From: Balneolales bacterium
GTDB taxonomy: Bacteria; Bacteroidota; Rhodothermia; Balneolales; Balneolaceae
Direction: 5' to 3'
Assembly (NCBI GenBank): GCA_022360375.1
Contig: JAKSCW010000245.1
Location: 1-6,155 of the forward strand
Length of the DNA stretch: 6,155 nt
Shown here: in pieces, positions 1 to 6,155 of the stretch
Position numbering within the stretch: position 1 is the stretch's first letter
How the letters are laid out: each line of letters begins with the position of its first letter
Translations under genes and position numbers: made by a program
The notes under the pieces: model-generated
Seen by the model: only the letters and a program-made list of their open reading frames with translations
What the model was told of the DNA's origin: nothing
The model's database searches: none

Positions 1-1823
1 AACTTGTAAGTGCTACTTACACTTTGATAATTAATCCTGATACGCTGGTAAGTGAGGATACTTTACTGAAGCTGTATGATCATATGCAGAAAAATGAATT
101 TTGTGGTGCATGTGGGTGTAAAATTCTGAACCCCGATGGAACATTTGCACCAGAATCTAAACGTTCTGTACCCACAATATGGTCCGCGATTTGCACTGTA
201 TTGGGATTTCATTATTTGTTCCCAAAAAGTAAATGGTTTGCTCCCAGGTATTTGGGGTGGCTCGATGAAGATAAAATAGCTAGTGTGCCTGTTATTTCAG
301 GTGCATGTATGTTCTGGAATACAAACCTGTTGAAAGACCTTAATGGGTTTGATGGGCGTTTCTTTATGTATGCTGAAGACGATGACCTTTGTTATCGTGT
401 GAGAGATACGAAATACCATATTGACTATGTGCCTGCTACCTCAATAATTCACTACAAAGGGGAAAGCTCAAAGAAAGGAGATTTAGGCCACATAAAGGTT
501 TTCAGTAAAGCTCTGTATCAATTTTTTGAAAAACAATACAACCCCCGATTTGGTGTGCTTTTCAGGTTATTAGTGATAACTGCAATTTGGGTTAGAGGCT
601 TTTTCTCTTTCATTTTTGATAATATGAGAGTTATCGGGTTGGTAGCAACAGATCTTTTTTTAGTCAATTTGTCGGTACTATTTGGGTTTTTACTAAGATT
701 TAATTTTAGCATCGAAATTTTCAGCAGTATTCAAAACCTTAAGTATCTATGGATTAATGCACTGGCTTCTGTATTGTATATGGTTTTTGGAAGTGCTCTC
801 GATCTTTTTCGTTCCCAGAAGGCTTCAATATCAAATCAGCTGAAAGCAGTTGTAGCTTGTTACGCGGCTGTTGCGACAATTACTTTTTTTGTAAGAAATC
901 TCGCCTTTTCCAGATTAGCTTTGATTTATGGCTTGATATCAGCAATTGTGCTAATGATTCTGGTTCGATTATTCCAGATTAATCTTTCAAAAAACATCTC
1001 AAAAACCACAGGAAGAATCAGAAGTTCCAAAGTGCTGTTAGTAGGAAATCATGAAGATACCAGCCAAATCCAAAAAAAGATAAACTCCCGTCCAGACTGG
1101 AACTACGAAGTAATGGGTACAATAGGAATCAAGGTAGATGGAAATGGTTATTTAGGTACTTTGCCTCAACTAAAAGATTTTGTTAAAGCGTACAAGATTG
1201 ACCAGGTTTTTTTTGCTTTAAAATCAATTTCTTACAAAGAAATGCTAAGCCAAATTGCTGCACTCCAAAATCAAAGGGTATTGGTTAAATTGATACCTGA
1301 TTCAATGGATTTTATTGTTGGCAAGTCTAATGTTGAATATCTTGAATCAATACCCTTGGTCGAGGTTGGGTTTTCTTATTCCAAAGGGATAAATCAATTT
1401 TTGAAGCGAATTCTTGATGTGACCATTGCTCTCCCCTGTTTTTTAGTATTGGGTCTTATTTCCTTTCCTGGAATGCTTTTTTCGAAAGTAAAAAGAATAA
1501 ACCAAAACCCGATAAGCCTTTTTTTCCCAATTAAAAAGCACGCTATAAAGAATTACAGTCGTTTATTCGGATACGTAGTATTGGGAAAACTAAGTTTAGT
1601 GGGAGCCCCAATTTATTCACAAAGAAATTCTCAGTATAAATATAAGAGTGGACTAACGGGATTAGTTCAACTGAACTCAGATAAAATTACAACAGAGTCA
1701 GATACTGACAATTATGACTTATACTATCTTCAGAATTATTCCATTTGGATGGATATAGACATAATTGTGAAATCCGTATTTAGTAGCTACAAACTATTAG
1801 ACACCCTAGGCAATCATTCTTAA
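1..1823 (+). CDS. GT2 glycosyltransferase fused to a catalytically degenerate PGT-like membrane protein (5' partial)
   Basis: The reading frame is open to the left edge (first full codon at 3), so the N-terminus is missing; the TTG at 24 is an internal Leu codon within a GT2 strand. Residues are counted from the codon at 3 (606 visible). The first part is a family 2 glycosyltransferase: NPDT (11-14), SGACMFW (99-105) and the acidic YAEDDDLCYRV (123-133), as in rhamnosyltransferase-like enzymes. A hydrophobic stretch (about 185-205) follows, then four likely membrane helices (about 209-230, 249-267, 279-297, 306-323) and a Rossmann-like domain (about 343-455) resembling the middle of WbaP/WcaJ-type PGTs. 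The C-terminus matches a bacterial sugar transferase domain: KRILDV plus a membrane helix (468-493), GKLSLVGAP (528-536), SGLTGLVQLN (549-558) and NYDLYYLQNYSIWMD (570-584). The FRTM, acidic dyad and LDEIPQL segment between them is absent. PGT activity is therefore doubtful; the GT2 part looks intact. It probably acts at the inner membrane in polysaccharide synthesis. The sugar is unknown. Confidence 0.85.
   Translation, partial: LVSATYTLIINPDTLVSEDTLLKLYDHMQKNEFCGACGCKILNPDGTFAPESKRSVPTIWSAICTVLGFHYLFPKSKWFAPRYLGWLDEDKIASVPVISGACMFWNTNLLKDLNGFDGRFFMYAEDDDLCYRVRDTKYHIDYVPATSIIHYKGESSKKGDLGHIKVFSKALYQFFEKQYNPRFGVLFRLLVITAIWVRGFFSFIFDNMRVIGLVATDLFLVNLSVLFGFLLRFNFSIEIFSSIQNLKYLWINALASVLYMVFGSALDLFRSQKASISNQLKAVVACYAAVATITFFVRNLAFSRLALIYGLISAIVLMILVRLFQINLSKNISKTTGRIRSSKVLLVGNHEDTSQIQKKINSRPDWNYEVMGTIGIKVDGNGYLGTLPQLKDFVKAYKIDQVFFALKSISYKEMLSQIAALQNQRVLVKLIPDSMDFIVGKSNVEYLESIPLVEVGFSYSKGINQFLKRILDVTIALPCFLVLGLISFPGMLFSKVKRINQNPISLFFPIKKHAIKNYSRLFGYVVLGKLSLVGAPIYSQRNSQYKYKSGLTGLVQLNSDKITTESDTDNYDLYYLQNYSIWMDIDIIVKSVFSSYKLLDTLGNHS
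1820..1823. other. Shared TTAA of two convergent stop codons
   Basis: The palindrome TTAA carries the TAA stop of the GT2 fusion (1821-1823, plus strand) and the TAA stop of tgt (1820-1822, minus strand). There is no spacer between the convergent genes. Any transcription terminator for either one must lie inside the coding sequence of the other; I see no obvious hairpin with a T-run here. Confidence 0.9.
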
Positions 1824-2947
1824 AGTTTTTCTTCAAGCTGTTGTACCATTTTGGGGTACCAGATAGAAAAGGTATCATGCTTAATATGTTTTCTGGCTTC
1901 GTTCATCAACCAAAGATAGAAAGTAAGATTGTGTACTGAAGCAAGAGTTAATCCAAAGATCTCGTCATTTTTGATTAAATGGTGGATATATGCCATCGTA
2001 TATTTACTGCTTAGGTCCGACGGGAAGGTATCATCTAGCACATGGTGATGGTTTTTCCACTTGGCATTTCGAAGATTTACCCTGCCAAGGCGTGTAAAGA
2101 TCATTCCATTTCTTGCATTTCGTGTTGGCATTACGCAGTCAAACATATCAATACCACGAGCTATGCACTCTAAAAGATTTGCTGGTGTTCCTACTCCCAT
2201 TAAATAACGCGCTTTCTCTTTGGGGAGAAAATCCGTATTCAAATCAGTCATATCATACATAAGCGGTATTGGTTCTCCCACACTTAACCCTCCAATAGCT
2301 ATGCCTTCAAAATCCTGATCTGCCATAAATTTTGAGGATTCGATTCTTAAATCCCGGTAGGTTCCTCCCTGTACAATTCCAAATTGGAATTGCCGGTGAT
2401 GGTAGTGAGGTTGAGTTTCAAGAAAATGCTTCCTTCCTCGCCGAGCCCAGCGATGAGTAAGTTGCATAGAGTTTTTTGCATATTCGAAGCTACTTGGATA
2501 CGGCGGGCATTCGTCCAATATCATTAAAACATCTGAACCGAGAATACGCTGGGTTTCAACTACATTTTCTGGAGTAAACAAGTGTTTTGAACCATCTATA
2601 TGACTCTTAAAGTACGCTCCTTCTTCCTCCAATTTTCTATTCTCAGAAAGTGAAAAAATCTGATATCCACCTGAATCCGTTAAGATAGGTAACTCCCAGT
2701 TCATGAATTTATGAAGTCCCCCTGCAGCTGAAATTGCCTCATTACCAGGACGTAAATACAGATGGTAGGTATTTCCCAATATAATTTGTGCAAGTATTTT
2801 ATTTTTCAGGTCATCCTGGGATACTGCTTTCACTGTTCCTAGTGTTCCAACTGGCATAAAAATGGGTGTTTGAATTACACCATGATCAGTTGTGAGAGTT
2901 CCAAGACGAGCTTTAGTTGATGAACAAGAAGTATGTAGTTTATACAA
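1820..2947 (-). CDS. tgt: Queuine/preQ1 tRNA-guanine transglycosylase (Tgt)
   Basis: This 375-residue cytoplasmic enzyme exchanges guanine-34 in the anticodon of the Asn, Asp, His and Tyr tRNAs for the queuosine precursor preQ1. Length and motifs fit the family along the whole chain: TPIFMPVGT (27-35), LGNTYHLYLRPG (57-68), LTDSGGYQIFSL (89-100, with the conserved D91), LDECPPYP (144-151), GIVQGGTYRDLR (190-201), GGLSVGEP (219-226), YLMGVGTP (248-255) and MFDCVMPTRNARNG (268-281). By family alignment D270 is the nucleophile. The start is TTG at 2947: an in-frame stop lies five codons upstream, the next Met is residue 31 inside a conserved motif, and homologues begin at about this point. No Shine-Dalgarno is evident. 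The usual C-terminal CxCxxC zinc ligands are replaced (F308, S310, S313), while the histidine of SVHN (H339) remains. The gene converges on the upstream GT2 fusion with a four-base overlap and is divergent from the PGT gene. Confidence 0.96.
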   Translation of the reverse strand: MYKLHTSCSSTKARLGTLTTDHGVIQTPIFMPVGTLGTVKAVSQDDLKNKILAQIILGNTYHLYLRPGNEAISAAGGLHKFMNWELPILTDSGGYQIFSLSENRKLEEEGAYFKSHIDGSKHLFTPENVVETQRILGSDVLMILDECPPYPSSFEYAKNSMQLTHRWARRGRKHFLETQPHYHHRQFQFGIVQGGTYRDLRIESSKFMADQDFEGIAIGGLSVGEPIPLMYDMTDLNTDFLPKEKARYLMGVGTPANLLECIARGIDMFDCVMPTRNARNGMIFTRLGRVNLRNAKWKNHHHVLDDTFPSDLSSKYTMAYIHHLIKNDEIFGLTLASVHNLTFYLWLMNEARKHIKHDTFSIWYPKMVQQLEEKL

Positions 2948-3033
2948 AGTTATTAAGCGTTAATCGGGTTATGCACCATTTTTAAAATTACGTATTTTAC
3001 TAAACTTTAGAAGTGTAGTTAATATATAGCTCA
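2948..3033. promoter_or_regulatory. Divergent AT-rich intergenic region, likely promoters for tgt and for the PGT gene
   Basis: These 86 bases separate two genes transcribed away from each other, so promoters in both directions are expected. The best minus-strand match to the Bacteroidota -7 element (TAnnTTTG) is TAATTTTA at 2990-2983, one base off consensus and about 36 bases before the tgt start, but I found no convincing -33 partner. On the plus strand the run TAATATATAG (3020-3029) is -10-like but very close to the start codon. Neither gene has a clear Shine-Dalgarno here. The region is inferred from gene layout; the individual elements are weak. Confidence 0.4.
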
Positions 3034-4443
3034 TTGAATAGCGTAAACAGATACAGAGAAGTAATTTTTACCAGCATACTTGATTTTTTGATCTTGTTAG
3101 CGGCTTGGTTTGTATTCCATTTATTCTTTACAGAATCAGTGAATATTCATCTCATGCACCTTGATGTTAATTTTGCTTCTGCCGGAGTTATACTCAGCTT
3201 TTATTGGGTTCTAATATTTGTGATAGCTGGTTTATATAAAAAACTATATCTGGTTTCCAGGTTGGACGAGTTTTTCAGGGTATTAAAAACCACAATTATT
3301 GGCGGATTGATTTTGTATTTCATGCTCGATTTTGGGGATCGTGCCTCATTCGAAGCCGACCGGGCAATGGTTATTTACTATTGGGGATTTATTTTTGGGA
3401 TTGTAGCACTAAACCGATTCATCATCCGCACTATTCAGCGGTTTTATGCTCAAAAAGGGAAAGGTTTGCATCGTACAATAATAGTAGGAACCGGCCATAA
3501 CGCCAAAGTTGCATTTGATGATTTAATACGCAATAAAACACTGGGCATGGAAGTACTGGGTTATGTGCAGGTAAATGGTAAATCCCTTAACCCTGAAATT
3601 GGAATTCAGCAAGAAGAGGTAATAGGACATTTAGAGAACATTGCTGCTATTGTTGAGGAATACAAAGTGCAGGATGTATTGGTTGCAATTGAACCCGAGA
3701 GACGAACAGATTTAGTAGATGTAATTTCTAAGGTTGATCAACCGGATATTGTACTGAAACTATTGCCCGATTTCTACCAATTGGTGAGTGGTTTGAATAA
3801 AACCAACCAAATCTTTGGAATGCCTATTATTGAGATTTCTCCGGAACCGATGCCCCTTTGGGAACGAGGAGTTAAAAGAATAATGGATGTTGTTGTATCA
3901 CTTTCAGGATTGATTTTATTCTCTCCGGTTTATTTAATCCTCGCAATTTGGATAAAAATAGATTCCCCGGGCGCGGTCATTTATAAGCAAACCAGGGTTG
4001 GCAGAAAAGGTCGACCTTTTACCATGTATAAATTCAGGACAATGAGGAGTGATGCCGAATCTGCGACTGGTCCAACATGGGCTTCAGAAAATGATCCACG
4101 TGTGACAAAACTCGGCTACTGGCTTAGAAAACTTAGATTGGACGAAATACCACAGTTGGTGAATGTTCTTCAAGGAACAATGAGTTTGGTGGGACCAAGG
4201 CCCGAACGCCCGCACTTTGTAGATCAATTTAAATATCAGATTCCGTTATATACCAGAAGGCTCAGAGTAAGGCCCGGAATTACGGGTTGGGCGCAGGTAA
4301 AATGGAAATACGATTCTTCCCTTGATGATGTGAAAGAGAAGACAAAATACGATTTGTATTACGTTGAAAATACTTCTCTGAAAATGGACCTGAAGATCCT
4401 GATCATTACTATCCTAACCATGATAAAGGGTAAGGGACAGTAG
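3034..4443 (+). CDS. Polyprenyl-phosphate sugar-1-phosphate transferase (WbaP/WcaJ-type initiating PGT)
   Basis: This 469-residue inner-membrane enzyme would transfer a sugar-1-phosphate from a nucleotide sugar to undecaprenyl phosphate, the first step of building a lipid-linked glycan. Four N-terminal membrane helices (about 11-32, 48-68, 86-100, 111-128) precede a Rossmann-like domain (about 147-270, VGTGHNA at 151-157) and a complete C-terminal sugar transferase domain. That domain has KRIMDV and a hydrophobic helix (281-308), QTRVGRKGRPF (319-329), KFRTM (333-337) followed by an acidic DAE (340-342), DPRVTKLG (354-361), LDEIPQLVNVL (369-379), GTMSLVGPRPERP (381-393), RPGITGWAQV (413-422) and DLYYVENTSLKMD (440-452). 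The start is TTG at 3034: an in-frame TAG lies at 3016-3018 and the next Met (residue 41) would remove the first helix. The length is typical of the family. The stop overlaps the next gene's start by one base. The sequence does not reveal which sugar is used. Confidence 0.93.
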   Translation: MNSVNRYREVIFTSILDFLILLAAWFVFHLFFTESVNIHLMHLDVNFASAGVILSFYWVLIFVIAGLYKKLYLVSRLDEFFRVLKTTIIGGLILYFMLDFGDRASFEADRAMVIYYWGFIFGIVALNRFIIRTIQRFYAQKGKGLHRTIIVGTGHNAKVAFDDLIRNKTLGMEVLGYVQVNGKSLNPEIGIQQEEVIGHLENIAAIVEEYKVQDVLVAIEPERRTDLVDVISKVDQPDIVLKLLPDFYQLVSGLNKTNQIFGMPIIEISPEPMPLWERGVKRIMDVVVSLSGLILFSPVYLILAIWIKIDSPGAVIYKQTRVGRKGRPFTMYKFRTMRSDAESATGPTWASENDPRVTKLGYWLRKLRLDEIPQLVNVLQGTMSLVGPRPERPHFVDQFKYQIPLYTRRLRVRPGITGWAQVKWKYDSSLDDVKEKTKYDLYYVENTSLKMDLKILIITILTMIKGKGQ

Positions 4444-5171
4444 TGGAAGATAAAGCCCTGGTTATCATACCAACTTACAATGAAGCGGGGAATATCCGGC
4501 GTATGATAGGAGCGCTTATAAGCTTAAAAGAAGAAGTTGATGTATTGGTAATTGATGATGGGAGTCCGGACGGCACAGCTTCTATTGTAAAAGAAACAAT
4601 GTTTGATTTTCCTGGGCGTGTCTTTCTAATAGAACGTGAAGGAAAACTGGGTTTAGGTACAGCCTATGTTACAGGGTTTAAGTATGCTATTGAAAAAAAT
4701 TACCAGTATGTATGTGAGATGGATGCCGACTTTTCACATGACCCGGCGGACGTGCCCGAACTTATTAAAGTAGTGCGATCTCGGGAGGCCGATCTTGCCA
4801 TTGGTTCTCGTTATGCAAATGGAATAAGCATTATAAATTGGCCATTAACTCGCTTAATTCTCTCATATTCAGCAAATATTTATGCACGAACAATTACCGG
4901 GTTACCCATTTTTGATACCACTGCAGGTTTTAAGTGTATCCACAGGCATGTTATCGAAAATATTGCGTTAGATAGAATTCGATCTAATGGGTACGCTTTC
5001 CAGATTGAGCTTCATTTTCGTGCGTGGAAGGCAGGCTTTAAACTAAAAGAAGTTTCCATCATTTTCAGAGAAAGGGAAGAAGGGGTTTCTAAAATGTCTA
5101 AGAAGATAGTACGAGAAGCCATGTGGAGAGTGTGGGCAATAAAAATGAGAAGTATTTTTGGCGCATTGTAA
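4443..5171 (+). CDS. Polyprenol-phosphate mannose synthase-like GT2 (DPM1 family)
   Basis: This 242-residue glycosyltransferase probably moves a hexose, classically mannose from GDP-mannose, onto a polyprenyl phosphate to make a membrane-bound sugar donor. Motifs of the DPM1/Ppm1 group are all present: IIPTYNEAGNI (8-18), VIDDGSPDGT (36-45), KLGLGTAY (68-75), the metal-binding MDADFSHDP (93-101), GSRYANG (121-127), DTTAGFKC (158-165), GYAFQIEL (183-190) and FREREEGVSKMS (208-219). No strong C-terminal membrane helix is seen, so it is the short peripheral form rather than the form with a membrane domain. The start is GTG at 4443, giving TAGTG with the PGT stop; this one-base overlap suggests translational coupling and one operon. 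A G-rich stretch (about 4425-4437) may serve as a weak ribosome site. Mannose is the family default and cannot be proved from sequence; glucose or another hexose is possible. Confidence 0.9.
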   Translation: MEDKALVIIPTYNEAGNIRRMIGALISLKEEVDVLVIDDGSPDGTASIVKETMFDFPGRVFLIEREGKLGLGTAYVTGFKYAIEKNYQYVCEMDADFSHDPADVPELIKVVRSREADLAIGSRYANGISIINWPLTRLILSYSANIYARTITGLPIFDTTAGFKCIHRHVIENIALDRIRSNGYAFQIELHFRAWKAGFKLKEVSIIFREREEGVSKMSKKIVREAMWRVWAIKMRSIFGAL

Positions 5172-5225
5172 TATCTTGCACTAAGTTTACACTAATTCAC
5201 AAAGACCTCAATAACAAATAAAATC
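5172..5225 (+). promoter_or_regulatory. Short A-rich leader before accA
   Basis: These 54 bases between the GT2 gene and accA contain no hairpin that would serve as a terminator and no Shine-Dalgarno. The last 25 bases are A-rich (CAATAACAAATAAAATC just before the ATG), the kind of leader common before genes in Bacteroidota. TTGCAC at 5176-5181 resembles a -35 element but has no well-spaced -10 partner. accA could be read through from the glycan genes or have its own promoter; the sequence does not decide. Confidence 0.3.
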
Positions 5226-6155
5226 ATGCAATATTTAGATTTTGAGCAACCCATCGCAGACCTGGAAAACAAGATTGAGGAGTTAGAGTCGCTTTCATCC
5301 ACTAGTGATGGAGTACTTAATAAAGAAATTGAAAGCCTTAAAGAAAAGGTAGATGAACTAAGAGAAAACATATTTGCGAATTTAACTCGGTGGCAAAGAG
5401 TTCAATTGGCGCGGCATCCCGAGAGACCGTACACCCTCGATTATATTGAATTGATTACCGAAGAGTTTGTTGAACTCCATGGAGATCGTTACCACTCTGA
5501 TGACAAAGCTATTGTTGGAGGTTTTGCGAAAATGGATGGTGAAACGGTAATGATCATCGGGCACCAAAAAGGAAGAGATACAGCGAGCAGGCAATACAGA
5601 AATTTTGGTATGGCAAACCCGGAAGGCTATCGCAAGGCGTACCGTTTAATGAAGCTTGCTGAAAAGTTTAACACCCCAATTATTACTTTATTGGATACCC
5701 CGGGGGCATTCCCCGGATTGGAAGCCGAAGAGAGAGGGCAAGCGGAAGCGATCGCAAAAAATTTAAAGATGATGGCGATGCTGAAAGTACCCTTCATTAC
5801 TATTGTAATAGGAGAAGGCGCAAGCGGGGGAGCCATTGGAATTGGAATGGGGAATGAGGTATACATGATGGAGAATACCTGGTATTCGGTGATCTCTCCT
5901 GAGTCATGTTCTTCTATCTTGTGGAAAACCTGGGATTATAAAGAACAGGCGGCTGCAGTACTAAAACTTACCGCAAAAGACCTCGAAGAATTGAACATAA
6001 TTGATGGTGTAATTCCGGAGCCACTTTCCGGAGCTCATCGAGATCATAAAACATCTGCGGAATCGGTAAAAGCTCAAATTCAACAGAGCCTAAAAAGGCT
6101 TAAGAAAATGAAGCCTGAAAAATTGATTGAACAGCGAATTGAAAAATATGCAGCC
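5226..6155 (+). CDS. accA: Acetyl-CoA carboxylase carboxyltransferase subunit alpha (3' partial)
   Basis: AccA pairs with AccD to form the carboxyltransferase that moves the carboxyl group from biotin on AccB to acetyl-CoA, giving malonyl-CoA for fatty acid synthesis in the cytoplasm. The frame runs from ATG at 5226 to the window edge with no stop: 310 codons. Against about 315-320 in typical AccA proteins, only a few residues should be missing. The start is supported by LDFEQPIADLENKI (4-17), which matches the E. coli N-terminus. A predicted coiled coil (about 8-50) is followed by ARHPERPYTLDYI (62-74), DDKAIVGGF (92-100), IGHQKGRD (111-118), NFGMANPEGYRKA (126-138), LLDTPGAFPGLEAEERGQ (155-172), the glycine-rich oxyanion loop GEGASGGAIGIG (196-207), SVISPESCSSILWK (221-234) and IIDGVIPEPLSGAHRD (258-273). 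All expected motifs are intact. It lies 54 bases after the polyprenol-phosphate GT2 on the same strand. Confidence 0.97.
   Translation, partial: MQYLDFEQPIADLENKIEELESLSSTSDGVLNKEIESLKEKVDELRENIFANLTRWQRVQLARHPERPYTLDYIELITEEFVELHGDRYHSDDKAIVGGFAKMDGETVMIIGHQKGRDTASRQYRNFGMANPEGYRKAYRLMKLAEKFNTPIITLLDTPGAFPGLEAEERGQAEAIAKNLKMMAMLKVPFITIVIGEGASGGAIGIGMGNEVYMMENTWYSVISPESCSSILWKTWDYKEQAAAVLKLTAKDLEELNIIDGVIPEPLSGAHRDHKTSAESVKAQIQQSLKRLKKMKPEKLIEQRIEKYAA

Noticed and set aside
24..26. TTG as the start codon of the first gene
   Set aside because: The frame stays open to the left edge and the codon lies in the strand before the GT2 NPDT motif; upstream residues (VSATYT) continue the domain. It is an internal Leu codon and the gene is cut by the window.
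518..712. Minus-strand open frame of 64 codons
   Set aside because: It lies opposite the GT2/membrane region, shows no family motif, and the plus-strand protein explains the sequence.
1480..1600. A frameshift or sequencing error hiding the PGT catalytic motif of the first gene
   Set aside because: I read the other two forward frames here: they meet stops quickly and encode no FRTM or LDELPQL. The stretch is also too short (about 30-40 codons) to hold the missing segment, so a deletion fits better.
5382..5866. Two minus-strand open frames (5382-5594 and 5627-5866)
   Set aside because: Both are antisense to strongly conserved AccA motifs and show no recognisable domain of their own.
1..6155. 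Mobile element, CRISPR array, tRNA/rRNA or riboswitch
   Set aside because: I saw no transposase motif, terminal inverted repeats, regular repeat-spacer pattern or RNA gene signature; almost all of the window is coding, and the two gaps (86 and 54 bases) hold no clear structured RNA.

Overview
The window looks like an ordinary chromosomal segment of a bacterium from the Bacteroidota or a close relative of the FCB group (for example Balneolota). The evidence is AT-leaning DNA, A/T-rich leaders with little or no Shine-Dalgarno signal, and Tgt and AccA proteins whose wording resembles Bacteroidota homologues as I remember them. I ran no search, so the phylum is an inference. There are five protein genes, two of them cut by the window edges. 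I see no RNA gene, CRISPR array, insertion sequence, attachment site or origin.

Layout. Positions 1-1823 (+) hold the end of a large membrane protein: a family 2 glycosyltransferase domain fused to a polyprenyl-phosphate sugar-1-phosphate transferase (PGT)-like part whose catalytic segment is missing. Positions 1820-2947 (-) hold tgt, the tRNA-guanine transglycosylase of queuosine synthesis. It converges on the first gene, and the two stop codons share one TTAA. An 86-base AT-rich gap (2948-3033) separates tgt from a divergent (+) group. That group is an intact PGT (3034-4443), a dolichyl-phosphate-mannose-synthase-like glycosyltransferase overlapping it by one base (4443-5171), and, after 54 bases, accA, the carboxyltransferase alpha subunit of acetyl-CoA carboxylase (5226 to the window end).

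How the genes may work together. The intact PGT would put the first sugar-phosphate on a polyprenyl phosphate at the inner membrane. The fused GT2 protein could add a later sugar. The small GT2 would make a polyprenyl-monophosphate sugar donor. Together they suggest synthesis of a surface polysaccharide or another glycoconjugate. tgt and accA are housekeeping genes placed among them.

The most interesting point is the pair of related PGT-type proteins on either side of tgt, one intact and one with its active site apparently deleted and carrying a GT2 domain. The second is the Tgt, which lacks all three cysteines of the usual zinc site; this is probably a lineage trait. I do not see convincing evidence of an entirely new system.
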